A stretch of 64,000 nucleotides of DNA from Legionella sp. (GTDB lineage Bacteria > Pseudomonadota > Gammaproteobacteria > Legionellales > Legionellaceae), in contig JAUXWR010000540.1 of assembly GCA_030680075.1 (NCBI GenBank), positions 88,358-152,357 of the forward strand, given 5' to 3'. The notes under the pieces were generated by a model, which saw only the letters and a list, made by a program, of their open reading frames with translations, was not told the origin of the DNA and searched no databases. Shown one piece after another: positions 26,700 to 34,784 of the stretch. A program made the translations under genes and the position numbers. Position 1 is the first letter of the stretch, and every line of letters starts with the position of its first letter.

Positions 26700-27128
26700 T
26701 TAAGACAGACGTGAGAGGTTATTTAAATAACTCACTTCGTCAGGTTCGCGATTATCACGCTGGGCTTGCCACAGGCATTCTGCCAGGCATTCTATTATCA
26801 TATGCTCAACAACCAGACTATCGTTATATTTTTTACTTAATCGTTGAAAATGCTGGTTAATACCTATGGGTTTATTGGTGGCGATTTGATCGCGAACGGC
26901 TAAATGTAAACCCATATGCAGAAAAGGATTGGCCTGTCCCATCTCGGGGAAATAAGCCTCTTCACCAACCCCTCCTTTTTTTTCTAGCATGGGTTGGTAT
27001 TCCGGATGATCAATAATAACAGCGACCAATTGTTGCTCTAATGCGGTTAAGGGCTGTTTTTGACGGTATTTGATCCAGCTTGTATAAAATAATTGTCGAG
27101 TATCAGAAACGTTGTTGCCAAAAAACAT
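26700..27128 (-). CDS. DUF1841 family protein
   Basis: This 142-residue cytosolic protein matches DUF1841, in which the N-terminal MFFGNNVSDTRQLFYTSWIK with ALEQQLVAVIIDHPEYQPML, NPFLHMGLHLAVRDQI and ECLAECLWQAQRDN is characteristic. The function of the family is unknown. The start at 27128 gives the usual length; the open frame to 27209 adds 27 non-conserved residues. Confidence 0.85.
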   Translation of the reverse strand: MFFGNNVSDTRQLFYTSWIKYRQKQPLTALEQQLVAVIIDHPEYQPMLEKKGGVGEEAYFPEMGQANPFLHMGLHLAVRDQIATNKPIGINQHFQRLSKKYNDSLVVEHMIIECLAECLWQAQRDNREPDEVSYLNNLSRLS

Positions 27129-27530
27129 AATCACTCTAAATAGTATGCGTATAAAGCGCGAAAGTCTAACGCATGCGAAGGTGAACAACAACTGGCATGT
27201 CTGTGACACAAAGTGCCGTAATAGTTGACAGATAATGGCTGGATATGCGATAGTAACGCTGCGAGGTTGGACTTGCTATGTGTCATTCCACTGGGTCAAT
27301 TGGCGACACACTGATTGGCCCTTTCTATTTTTAAATTAAATCATTACTCCGTTGAAGTAACCGAGCCGCGACCGTCAGGGAGCGCCACGGAATTCTATCG
27401 CCTGAAGCTGCCAGTATTTTTCACGAACAGTGTTAGAACTAACGCTCAAATAGATATTTGATATTTTTTTCTTCAACTCGTCATAATTCTGTGATAAAAA
27501 TTGTAACTTTCAATGGATGGAGTGTTTTTT
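27129..27530. other. Intergenic region with a REP-like repeat
   Basis: This 402-base gap lies between divergent genes. It holds a REP-like motif at 27359-27384 and otherwise mixed sequence. A scan for tRNA-like arms, short coding frames with ribosome sites and long hairpins gave nothing convincing. Confidence 0.6.
27359..27384 (+). repeat. REP-like repeat, CCGAGCCGCGACCGTCAGGGAG family, single copy
   Basis: AACCGAGCCGCGACCGTCAG with GGAGCG after it matches, nearly base for base, the two elements at 37956-37980 and 38053-38078 (the latter in reverse). Its presence at distant intergenic sites marks it as a dispersed repeat. Confidence 0.75.
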
Positions 27531-28235
27531 ATGTTGGAGTCATTGTTTAAGAAGGCCGAACCCCTGGTCCCAAGTATAAACGGACGTCTTGAATTACCTG
27601 AAGAGTTTGATTATAAGTCCGCTGAACATTTAAAGATAATTACTCGGCAAATAGAGCGATTTACTACAGCTCTTGAGGATTTGCAATCCATTGATCGCAA
27701 GATCTATATAGCGGGAGGTACTTGTCTCTCTGCTTATATAGGGACGTGTATCTTTTCAATAACCTGGCTTTCAATACTCAGTAGCGCTGTTTCTGGATGG
27801 TACTTAAAAGCGCATTTTGAAAAATATCCTCAATATCACGAAGCACTTGAGGATCTAATCAAGACTTACGAATGGGCAATGGGGAAAGACACCGGTAAGC
27901 ATTGGTATAAGTTTCCTCTACCACAAATACAAGAATTGATTGAGACATTAGGCCCGTGGGTCACCAGTAATAGAATTCACACGTGGAAAGACACAGATTT
28001 AACTACCACCAGCTTGTTTAATAGTGTTCCTAGCCCCAGGAAAGACATCTCTGAAGCATTCCACAAGCGATTAGCTGAATTTGCTGCCGGCAAACAGGCA
28101 AAAGGGTGGAATTTTAGCTTGTATGGAGAAGATGGCATGGGAATAAAAGCCCGATGGGAATTGTTGTGCACAAAATTTACATCAGATGTTGTCGATGCGG
28201 CTGCCAATTTGTGCTTCAATCACAAATTAGTCTGA
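27531..28235 (+). CDS. Hypothetical protein, two adjacent hydrophobic segments
   Basis: I do not recognise this 234-residue protein. It begins MLESLFKKAEPLVPSINGRL and has a helical N-terminal part. A hydrophobic stretch (GGTCLSAYIGTCIFSITWLS, ILSSAVSGWYL) could form a hairpin in a membrane, and a soluble C-terminal domain with several Trp and Lys residues follows. TGGAG lies 10 bases before the ATG at 27531, preferred over the ATG at 27513. It ends one base from the convergent lysE stop. Confidence 0.62.
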   Translation: MLESLFKKAEPLVPSINGRLELPEEFDYKSAEHLKIITRQIERFTTALEDLQSIDRKIYIAGGTCLSAYIGTCIFSITWLSILSSAVSGWYLKAHFEKYPQYHEALEDLIKTYEWAMGKDTGKHWYKFPLPQIQELIETLGPWVTSNRIHTWKDTDLTTTSLFNSVPSPRKDISEAFHKRLAEFAAGKQAKGWNFSLYGEDGMGIKARWELLCTKFTSDVVDAAANLCFNHKLV

Positions 28236-28236
28236 T

Positions 28237-28839
28237 TTACAATTGACTTAAGGCAAGCTTGACACATAAAAAGAGCATCAAAAAACCGCTTCCCAATTCA
28301 ATGCGCTGCCAGACGGTGGCGCGTGTTAACGTACTCGCAAAATACTGAGTAGTAAATGTAAGGGATGCAAACCAGAGAAAACTCGAGGTAATAACTCCCA
28401 TTAAAAACAGATATTGATGTTGCGGAAATTGGCTGCTACCGCTGCCAATGATCACCAGACTATCAATAATGGCATGCGGATTGAGTAAACTGAATCCCAA
28501 GGCCAAGAGAATAATTTGAAGACGATTAGCAGGCTCACCCGACACGTCTTTTGCAGTGGCTGGGGAAAGCCCTTTTTTTAATGCAACCACGCCATAATAA
28601 AGAAGAAATAGCACACCAAACCAGGTCATCCAGATTTGCAGAGAGGGATGCAATGACAACGCATGATGCAAACCGGCGACACTTGCAGAAACTAAAATCA
28701 CATCACAACAAAAACAAACAACGGCTGATAAAAGGGCGTGTTTACGGCGCGCACCCTGGCGAATTAAAAAGACATTCTGTGGTCCTAGTGCCATTATTAA
28801 TGATAAGCCTAATAACAAGCCATTGAAATAAACGAACAT
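28237..28839 (-). CDS. argO: LysE/ArgO-family amino acid exporter
   Basis: This 200-residue membrane protein has six helices and the LysE hallmark GLSLIMALGPQNVFLIRQGA, then CFCCDVILVSASVAGLHHAL and LLNPHAIIDSLVIIGSG. ArgO/LysE exports arginine and lysine (and toxic analogues). It is divergent from a LysR-type ArgP/LysG regulator, the classical exporter-regulator pair. The intergenic TATAAT-containing palindrome at 28888-28895 may serve both promoters. Confidence 0.92.
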   Translation of the reverse strand: MFVYFNGLLLGLSLIMALGPQNVFLIRQGARRKHALLSAVVCFCCDVILVSASVAGLHHALSLHPSLQIWMTWFGVLFLLYYGVVALKKGLSPATAKDVSGEPANRLQIILLALGFSLLNPHAIIDSLVIIGSGSSQFPQHQYLFLMGVITSSFLWFASLTFTTQYFASTLTRATVWQRIELGSGFLMLFLCVKLALSQL

Positions 28840-28932
28840 AATTTTTGCTAGTTAAATAAACAATCTGGTAATTATCCTCCAAAACAGATTATAATTAAAA
28901 TTAATCTTTCTAATAAACGATAAGTTTTATTT
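28840..28932. promoter_or_regulatory. Divergent control region of argO and argP
   Basis: This AT-rich 93-base gap has the self-complementary ATTATAAT (28888-28895), which offers a -10 on both strands, next to AATTAAAATTAATC with partial dyad symmetry. By family logic the ArgP/LysG product binds here. The exact operator is not identified. Confidence 0.4.
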
Positions 28933-29817
28933 ATGAGAATAGACCAACGCGCCTTAAATGCCCTTGATGCTGTTATCCAAACACAAAGTTTTGCACTAGC
29001 TGCAAAGCAGCTTTTTGTGACGCAACCTGCAATAAGCCAGCGCATTAAACAACTGGAAAATCATTTTGGCCAGCCATTGCTTATCCGTGCGTTGCCTTAT
29101 AAAGCCACTCCTTTGGGCGCAAAATTATTAAGCTTGTTAAAGCGCACCCGCTTACTTGAAGAGCATTTTTTACAAGAATTGGAACACGACTTGCCAGGGC
29201 GCTTATCCATAGCCCTTAATCGTGACAGCCTTGAAACCTGGTTTATGAATGTGTTGCCCAAGTTAGCGTTTTTAGAGTCAACCAATATTGATATTATTAC
29301 GGATGATCAGGAATTAACGATAGATTATTTTCGCCAGGGCGCGGTCTCCACGTGTCTTACCAGCTATTCCAAAGCCTTGCCTGGATGCGAATGCGAGCTT
29401 TTAGGCCACATGGATTATCTTCTCGTGGCGTCGCCTGCTTTTAATGAGCGATATTTTAATAACAAATTATCAATCCAGGAAAATATGACGACGGCACCGC
29501 TGTTAGTTTTCGACAGTAGAGACAGGCTTCATGAGCATTATTTTAAGCATTTTTTTAATAAAGTACTAACGCCTGAACGGTATCATTTAGTACCTTCGGT
29601 GCAGGGATTTAAACAATTTGCGCTTCGAGGTTATGGCTTTGGGCTTATACCACGACTGGATATATTATCCGAGCTTGCTCAAGGTCAATTAATCGAAATT
29701 AACCCCGGTAAACGTTGGTTAATGCCGCTTTACTGGCATTACTGGCAACTACCGGCTTTGCAATATCAGCAGTTTATTGAAAAAGTAGCTGAAGAAGCGC
29801 GTCATTATTTAATATAA
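28933..29817 (+). CDS. argP: LysR-type regulator, ArgP/LysG (IciA) family
   Basis: This 294-residue regulator has an N-terminal winged HTH (ALNALDAVIQTQSFALAAKQ, VTQPAISQRIKQLENHFGQP) and a C-terminal effector-binding domain. It is the length and type of ArgP, which activates the adjacent exporter in response to arginine or lysine. FVTQPAISQRIKQLE is highly conserved in this subfamily. It diverges from argO. Confidence 0.92.
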   Translation: MRIDQRALNALDAVIQTQSFALAAKQLFVTQPAISQRIKQLENHFGQPLLIRALPYKATPLGAKLLSLLKRTRLLEEHFLQELEHDLPGRLSIALNRDSLETWFMNVLPKLAFLESTNIDIITDDQELTIDYFRQGAVSTCLTSYSKALPGCECELLGHMDYLLVASPAFNERYFNNKLSIQENMTTAPLLVFDSRDRLHEHYFKHFFNKVLTPERYHLVPSVQGFKQFALRGYGFGLIPRLDILSELAQGQLIEINPGKRWLMPLYWHYWQLPALQYQQFIEKVAEEARHYLI

Positions 29818-29893
29818 AAGGAGTATTTATAGGATGAAAATAATAATAAATTTTTGCTTTTAAAATCAGCCTCTTTTGCGGATTTATAACGAT

Positions 29894-29914
29894 AATCCGA
29901 TGAGGATTTTTTTT
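29894..29914 (+). terminator. Rho-independent terminator after argP
   Basis: AATCC (29894-29898), loop GATGA, GGATT (29904-29908), followed by an unbroken T-run to 29914. The stem is short but the arrangement is canonical. It lies 77 bases after the argP stop. Confidence 0.65.
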
Positions 29915-29920
29915 AAATAA

Positions 29921-29948
29921 TTGACGCTGTTTTATTCCATACTAAAAT
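29921..29948 (+). promoter_or_regulatory. Candidate sigma-70 promoter of the LRR gene
   Basis: TTGACG (29921-29926), 16 bases, TAAAAT (29943-29948). Both hexamers match the consensus at five of six positions. It lies directly after the argP terminator and 38 bases before the LRR start, suggesting a self-contained transcription unit. Confidence 0.6.
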
Positions 29949-29985
29949 TAAATTAGCTATCTCTTTAAAAGAAAGGCTGATTTTT

Positions 29986-31284
29986 ATGTATACAGAAAAT
30001 GAACTCCAACTCGACGAGATTGCGAAGAATAATAGTGAGTTCACAGAGTTTACGCTTTATCGGATAGATGCCAGTAATGATGATATTAAAAAAATAGTCA
30101 CAGCCTTGCATCACAATACGCACGTAACCACCCTGACGCTAGATGGTCGCTACATTACTTTAGAGGGTGTACGGGATTTGAGTAACCTGCTTATGAATGG
30201 GGAAGCGCCGCTTAAAACACTGTCGCTTAACCGTTGCGGTTTATCCACTGAAGGCCTTCGTTTGTTACAAGAGCCTTTAGCACAATGCAAAACGTTAACC
30301 TATTTAAGCCTCAACTCTAACCCGTTCGGAAAAGAAAGCGGGCCTATCACGGCCTCAATAATAGAGCGAAACCCACAGATAGAAAAATGTGCCATAAATG
30401 AGGCCGATATTGGTGCTGCAGGTGCCGAGGCTCTCGCAAAAGTGCTTCTTGGCAACAAGAGTCTTAAACAACTGAGTTTAGGCATGTGTGGAATTGGTGA
30501 CGCGGGTGCTAAAGCGTTCAGTAATGCTTTAAAAAGTAATAATACGCTTAGTATTCTTAACTTAAAAGCTAATGGGATTACCGACGAAGGCGTTAAAGCG
30601 CTTATAGAGAGCTTAAAAGTTAACATTACTCTTGAAAAATGTGAATTAAGCGACGAAATCAGCAACGAGTTACATGCCCGATTTGAGGAGTTGGTGTTGG
30701 CAAATGAAGTTACCCACAGCTGGGAGAGAGTATTAAAAACACCGGCCGCCACTTTCTTATCCATAGGTTTAGGCAGCAAGGAAAATGCCCCCCTTGAGAA
30801 ATTTGTGAAAATTTTACCCTATGAAATCCAGCACCATATACTGGAATTTTTCGACTTGAGTAAAGGTGAAAAAAACGATCGTCAAGCAGGTGACGCACTC
30901 AATACGGAAGCCGAGGTAAAAATCCTCGGTGATATATTTCAAGATAAAATCAAACGAAGACAATTGGGTGAAAAGGCGGTAGCAAATCGTTCAACCCCCC
31001 TTCCATCAGTAGGTACTTCCCGGCACGGGTTTCATGCTACAGCAACGCCCGTCGCCGAAAGAATCAGCAACAACATCGCAAATACCGTTCTTAAAGGGAA
31101 ATTTGACCTATATTCAGAATTGTTAGAAAAAGCTACAGAGCCTATGCAAATAAACGCGTTGAAACTGGTAAAAGAAATGATAGAGAAACAACCCGGTCTT
31201 TTAACAGAAAAAATGCAGAAATGCTTAGACGATCTGGAGGAGCGTGTTAACCAAATCAACCAACAACCAGGCCCCGCTGCTTAA
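29986..31284 (+). CDS. Leucine-rich repeat protein with F-box-like segment; candidate effector
   Basis: In this 432-residue protein, residues about 20-220 are ribonuclease-inhibitor-type LRRs (LKTLSLNRCGLSTEGLRLL, LTYLSLNSNPFG, LKQLSLGMCGIGDAGAKAF, LSILNLKANGITDEGVKAL), a eukaryotic-like repeat. Residues 277-291 read LPYEIQHHILEFFDL, close to the opening of an F-box (LPxEIxxxIL). The C-terminal part (350-432) is helical and Lys/Glu-rich, ending INQQPGPAA. There is no signal peptide or membrane segment. Such proteins in Legionella are commonly Dot/Icm effectors; here that is inference. AAAGAAAGG precedes the start. Confidence 0.82.
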   Translation: MYTENELQLDEIAKNNSEFTEFTLYRIDASNDDIKKIVTALHHNTHVTTLTLDGRYITLEGVRDLSNLLMNGEAPLKTLSLNRCGLSTEGLRLLQEPLAQCKTLTYLSLNSNPFGKESGPITASIIERNPQIEKCAINEADIGAAGAEALAKVLLGNKSLKQLSLGMCGIGDAGAKAFSNALKSNNTLSILNLKANGITDEGVKALIESLKVNITLEKCELSDEISNELHARFEELVLANEVTHSWERVLKTPAATFLSIGLGSKENAPLEKFVKILPYEIQHHILEFFDLSKGEKNDRQAGDALNTEAEVKILGDIFQDKIKRRQLGEKAVANRSTPLPSVGTSRHGFHATATPVAERISNNIANTVLKGKFDLYSELLEKATEPMQINALKLVKEMIEKQPGLLTEKMQKCLDDLEERVNQINQQPGPAA

Positions 31285-31290
31285 TTCACC

Positions 31291-31644
31291 TTAGTTAATT
31301 TCTACGTTTATTGTTCCCTCGTCAACACGCGTTGAGTAAATTTTCAAATCCTTAGGTCTACTTACTTTTCCAAGCAGAGGACCAATACCTGGTGGCCAGG
31401 TTGACCAGCAATTGGCTTTTCCGGTGTTCATGTCAAATTCGCTCTTATGAAAAGGGCACACAATAGCGCACTCTTCTGTAATTTTTCCTTTAACCAGAGG
31501 TAGTTTTAGATGCGGGCACTGGGATTGCATGGCATGCACTTTACCTTGATGCCAGATGAATAAAATTTTATGCCCATCAATTACACTGGTATGCCGTATT
31601 TTTTGTTGTAACAGGCTCAATTCGATTGCTTTTTTCCACGCCAT
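31291..31644 (-). CDS. Rieske [2Fe-2S] domain protein
   Basis: This 117-residue protein consists of a single Rieske domain: CPHLKLPLVKG (Cys-x-His) and CPFHKSEFDMNTGK (Cys-x2-His) give the four cluster ligands. It resembles small ferredoxin-like Rieske proteins (NirD or dioxygenase-ferredoxin type). It has no signal peptide, so it is cytosolic. The start at 31644 (MAWKKAIELSLLQQKIRH) has AAGGAA 7-12 bases upstream; the frame to 31665 is less likely. Its electron partner is not evident from the neighbours. Confidence 0.88.
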   Translation of the reverse strand: MAWKKAIELSLLQQKIRHTSVIDGHKILFIWHQGKVHAMQSQCPHLKLPLVKGKITEECAIVCPFHKSEFDMNTGKANCWSTWPPGIGPLLGKVSRPKDLKIYSTRVDEGTINVEIN

Positions 31645-31758
31645 TATGAAGTTCCTTGCTGACAAGTCGACGGTATCATAGCAGTGTCATGTAAATAAGT
31701 CAGTCGATTACGCATTTTTAAGCGATTCCTTCGCGAAACAACATTGCAAGTTACGCCA

Positions 31759-31809
31759 CTAGGGGTATAAAATGCGACATTAAATTTTTGCGGCCCTGAA
31801 TACCCCTAG
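31759..31809. promoter_or_regulatory. Long inverted repeat before the oxidase operon
   Basis: CTAGGGGTAT (31759-31768) and ATACCCCTAG (31800-31809) are perfectly complementary over ten bases around a 31-base spacer. TTAC (31751-31754) and GTAA (31809-31812) extend the symmetry past a small bulge. The spacer contains TAAAAT-like sequence. It ends about 10 bases before the AAGGAGGGAG ribosome site, so it could be an operator or an mRNA hairpin for the oxidase operon. Confidence 0.6.
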
Positions 31810-31831
31810 GTAACTCGATTAAGGAGGGAGC

Positions 31832-33511
31832 GTGCGCTCTTTGTTGAAAAACAACACAATATTGCTGGTTGTATTATTATGTCCACTGCTATTAACTGTT
31901 CGCTTGAATGCAGCAGTTCCTGCGAATACTGCTAATACAGGCAAATCCACTGACATGGTAAAAGAAACCGGTGCAGCGAAAGCTGTGGATGCAGCCACCG
32001 ATACTATTAAACATGCTGACAAGGCGACGATAGTCAATGCTGCTAAAACAGGCGATGACGTGGCCCCAGTCAATGAGCCTTATCTTGATTTCTACCCTAC
32101 TTACCCCCCTACAACAGCCGCTCAGGGTGATAACGCAAAGCTAGTCCAGAAGGGCGAGTATCTGGCCAAAATGGGTGATTGTATTTCTTGCCATACCAAC
32201 GTTAAGGGAGGTACGGCGGCATACGCGGGCGGCCTACCTATTAATACCCCCTTTGGAACCTTCTATACGCCTAACATTACCCCCGATAAAGAAACGGGTA
32301 TAGGCAACTGGACTGAAGCTGATTTTATCCGCGCACTAAAAGAAGGCCGCGACCCGCAAGGGAGAAATTATTTCCCCGTATTTCCTTATGTTTATTTTTC
32401 AAAAATGAGCGAAGATGATATACGTGCCTTGTATGCTTATTTCATGAGTATCCCTGCGGTAAAACTGCAAAACAAATCGCTGCCATTTCCATTTAATGTT
32501 CCTGGTGCACGCTTTACACTATGGGGCTGGAATTTGCTTTTCTTCTTTCCTGAGGACGATGAGTTTGTCTATGAAGACGACCGATCGCCTGCCTGGAACC
32601 GCGGTAAATACATTGTTGATACGCTTGGTCACTGCAGTATGTGCCATACGCCACTCAATGTCTTTGGGGCCCCTAAAAATCGGTTTTACCTGACTGGCGG
32701 GTTTATTGACGGATTTTGGGCGCCTAATATTACCAAATACGGTTTGCGCTCAGCCAGTCACCATGAAGTGGCTGATGTATTCGTTGATGGGCAATTAATT
32801 AACAGGGCAGGCCCTGTCGCAGGGCCCATGGCCGAAGTAAATCATAATAGTCTCAGTTACATGACAGATGAAGACAGAATGGCTATTGCAACTTACCTCA
32901 AAACAGTTGTAAGTGACGAGCCTCTTGGTTTGCCCGGATCTGATGAGCAACCTACGTTAAAACGCGGTAAGCAGGTTTATGTAAAGGCTTGTATTATCTG
33001 CCATCAGGACGGAAAAATGGGTGCTCCTTTAAATGGGGATGGTGCTAATTGGTACAAGCGCTTAAAGACAAGCGGATTAACAGGGCTTTATCGCCATACT
33101 ATTCATGGGTACAACAGCATGCCTGTAAAAGGTGCCTGCGTTACTTGTACCGATAATGACTTGATAGCAGCTACGGACTATATCCTTAATAACTCTCTTT
33201 CTCGCTCCCAATGGCGAGATCTGGCTGGTGGACGCTCAGCAAAATACCCTGCTAATGGCAAGGATATTTATAATGAAAATTGCAGTATGTGCCACAATGA
33301 AGGCCAAAACGGTGCGCCTAAAATCGGCGATAAAGTTGTGTGGGCACCGTTAATTGCACAGAATATGGATGTATTAATCAAAAACACCCTGAATAGTGCA
33401 GCGCATCCAAAAAATGGAGGCTGCAAACTTTGCACTACCGGTGAAATAATGGAAGCAATTAAATATATAGTGAGTCAATCGAAAACCGAGGGAAATTATT
33501 CCTTGTGGTAA
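31832..33511 (+). CDS. Four-haem cytochrome c (two ADH-type plus two c5-like domains)
   Basis: This 559-residue exported cytochrome starts with a signal peptide (NNTILLVVLLCPLLLTVRLN). It has four CxxCH haem sites: CISCH (117-121), CSMCH (268-272), CIICH (387-391) and CSMCH (484-488). The first two lie in domains like the alcohol-dehydrogenase/gluconate-dehydrogenase cytochrome subunit (YTPNITPDKETGIGNWTEAD). The last two lie in short cytochrome c5-like domains with the extra Cys pair (GACVTCT, GGCKLCT). It precedes coxB and probably donates electrons to the oxidase. The start is a GTG with a strong AAGGAGGGAG site. Confidence 0.9.
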   Translation: MRSLLKNNTILLVVLLCPLLLTVRLNAAVPANTANTGKSTDMVKETGAAKAVDAATDTIKHADKATIVNAAKTGDDVAPVNEPYLDFYPTYPPTTAAQGDNAKLVQKGEYLAKMGDCISCHTNVKGGTAAYAGGLPINTPFGTFYTPNITPDKETGIGNWTEADFIRALKEGRDPQGRNYFPVFPYVYFSKMSEDDIRALYAYFMSIPAVKLQNKSLPFPFNVPGARFTLWGWNLLFFFPEDDEFVYEDDRSPAWNRGKYIVDTLGHCSMCHTPLNVFGAPKNRFYLTGGFIDGFWAPNITKYGLRSASHHEVADVFVDGQLINRAGPVAGPMAEVNHNSLSYMTDEDRMAIATYLKTVVSDEPLGLPGSDEQPTLKRGKQVYVKACIICHQDGKMGAPLNGDGANWYKRLKTSGLTGLYRHTIHGYNSMPVKGACVTCTDNDLIAATDYILNNSLSRSQWRDLAGGRSAKYPANGKDIYNENCSMCHNEGQNGAPKIGDKVVWAPLIAQNMDVLIKNTLNSAAHPKNGGCKLCTTGEIMEAIKYIVSQSKTEGNYSLW

Positions 33512-33535
33512 TCGTTATTCCTGGGTTAAACGATC

Positions 33536-33556
33536 AGCCTGAACGGTATTCAGGCT
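33536..33556 (+). other. Hairpin between cytochrome c gene and coxB
   Basis: AGCCTGAA (33536-33543), loop CGGTA, TTCAGGCT (33549-33556) form a perfect 8-base stem with no T-run after it. A role in mRNA processing or partial attenuation is possible; it is not a standard terminator. Confidence 0.55.
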
Positions 33557-33578
33557 ATTAAATGAGGTGAGGACGGGG

Positions 33579-34784
33579 ATGTTAAACAGGTTTCGGGTAA
33601 GTAAATCACTTGCCGTTTTGGCTGGACTGGTAACAGGGCCGTCTGCAATGGCGGCGGCAGATTATTGGCAGCTTAATATGCCTAAGGGTGTAACGCCTTT
33701 AAGCAAGCATATGTACGATCTTCATATGATCGCTATGATCATCTGTGCTTTAATAGGCTTGGTGGTGTTTGGTGTAATGTTTTATTCACTCATTCACCAT
33801 CGGAAGTCGAAAGGAGTAACGCCTGCTTCATTTCATGACAATATTCGTCTGGAAATTGTATGGTCTATTATCCCTTTTCTAATTCTTGTGGGGTTAGCTG
33901 TGCCTGCTACCAGAATCCTCATTCAAATGGATGATTCCAGCGAATCAGATGTCACCATTAAAATCGTTGGCTCCCAATGGAAATGGCAGTATCAATATCT
34001 GGATCAGGGCATTAGTTATTTCAGTAATCTTGCTACGCCTTATGATCAAATCCAGAATAAAGAAAAAAAAGGTCAATGGTATCTTTTGGAAGTTGATAAA
34101 CCACTGGTATTACCCACACACAAAAAAATTCGGTTTCTGGTCACATCTACTGATGTTATTCATTCCTGGTGGGTACCTGATTTGGGTATCAAGCGCGATG
34201 CCATGCCCGGATTTATGTATGAAGCGTGGGCAATCATAGAAAAGCCCGGCGTCTATCGTGGGCAGTGCACAGAGCTCTGCGGTATTAATCACGCTTTTAT
34301 GCCAATTGTCGTGAAAGCGGTCAGTGAAGAAGATTTTACCAAATGGGTAGCGCAACAAACTAAAGCAGCAGATCAGTATGCAATGACTGAAAATAATAGT
34401 GCCGCGCAAAAAAATATGACGCAGGCAGAGCTTATGACAATGGGCAAAGCCAAATACGAGCAAATTTGCCTTGCATGTCATAAAGCGGACGGTAAAGGAC
34501 AGCCTCCACTATATCCGGCACTTAAAGGCAGTTCCATATCAGTCGGAAAACCCGTTTCAAGGCACATAAGCCTCGTATTGAACGGTGTATTAGGCACCGC
34601 CATGCAAGCGTATAAAGATCAATTAACGGATGCTGAGATAGCGGCTATTGTTACTTATGAACGTAACGCTTGGGAAAACAACACAGGTGATGTGATTCAG
34701 CCAGCAGAGGTTGCGATAGTGCGCAAAGGGGATGCTCAAGAGCCCAAAGTAGTGGATAAAGCTAAAGTTGGAGGTTTGCAATGA
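33579..34784 (+). CDS. coxB: Cytochrome c oxidase subunit II (caa3 type)
   Basis: This 401-residue protein has a signal peptide, two membrane helices (MIAMIICALIGLVVFGVMFY; IVWSIIPFLILVGLAVPATR) and a periplasmic CuA domain. The CuA ligands are His in STDVIHSWWVPDLG, CTELCG and the His/Met in GINHAFMPIVV. A C-terminal cytochrome c domain with CLACH follows, which defines the caa3 type. The start at 33579 is chosen because TGAGGA lies five bases upstream. The stop overlaps coxA by four bases. It carries electrons from cytochrome c to haem a. Confidence 0.95.
   Translation: MLNRFRVSKSLAVLAGLVTGPSAMAAADYWQLNMPKGVTPLSKHMYDLHMIAMIICALIGLVVFGVMFYSLIHHRKSKGVTPASFHDNIRLEIVWSIIPFLILVGLAVPATRILIQMDDSSESDVTIKIVGSQWKWQYQYLDQGISYFSNLATPYDQIQNKEKKGQWYLLEVDKPLVLPTHKKIRFLVTSTDVIHSWWVPDLGIKRDAMPGFMYEAWAIIEKPGVYRGQCTELCGINHAFMPIVVKAVSEEDFTKWVAQQTKAADQYAMTENNSAAQKNMTQAELMTMGKAKYEQICLACHKADGKGQPPLYPALKGSSISVGKPVSRHISLVLNGVLGTAMQAYKDQLTDAEIAAIVTYERNAWENNTGDVIQPAEVAIVRKGDAQEPKVVDKAKVGGLQ

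Noticed and set aside
27129..27530. tRNA or small RNA gene in the 402-base gap
   Set aside because: No cloverleaf arms, no GGTTCGAATCC-type loop and no clear promoter-terminator pair were found.
33931..34239. 102-codon frame inside coxB
   Set aside because: It overlaps the fully conserved CuA-domain coding frame and has no family resemblance.
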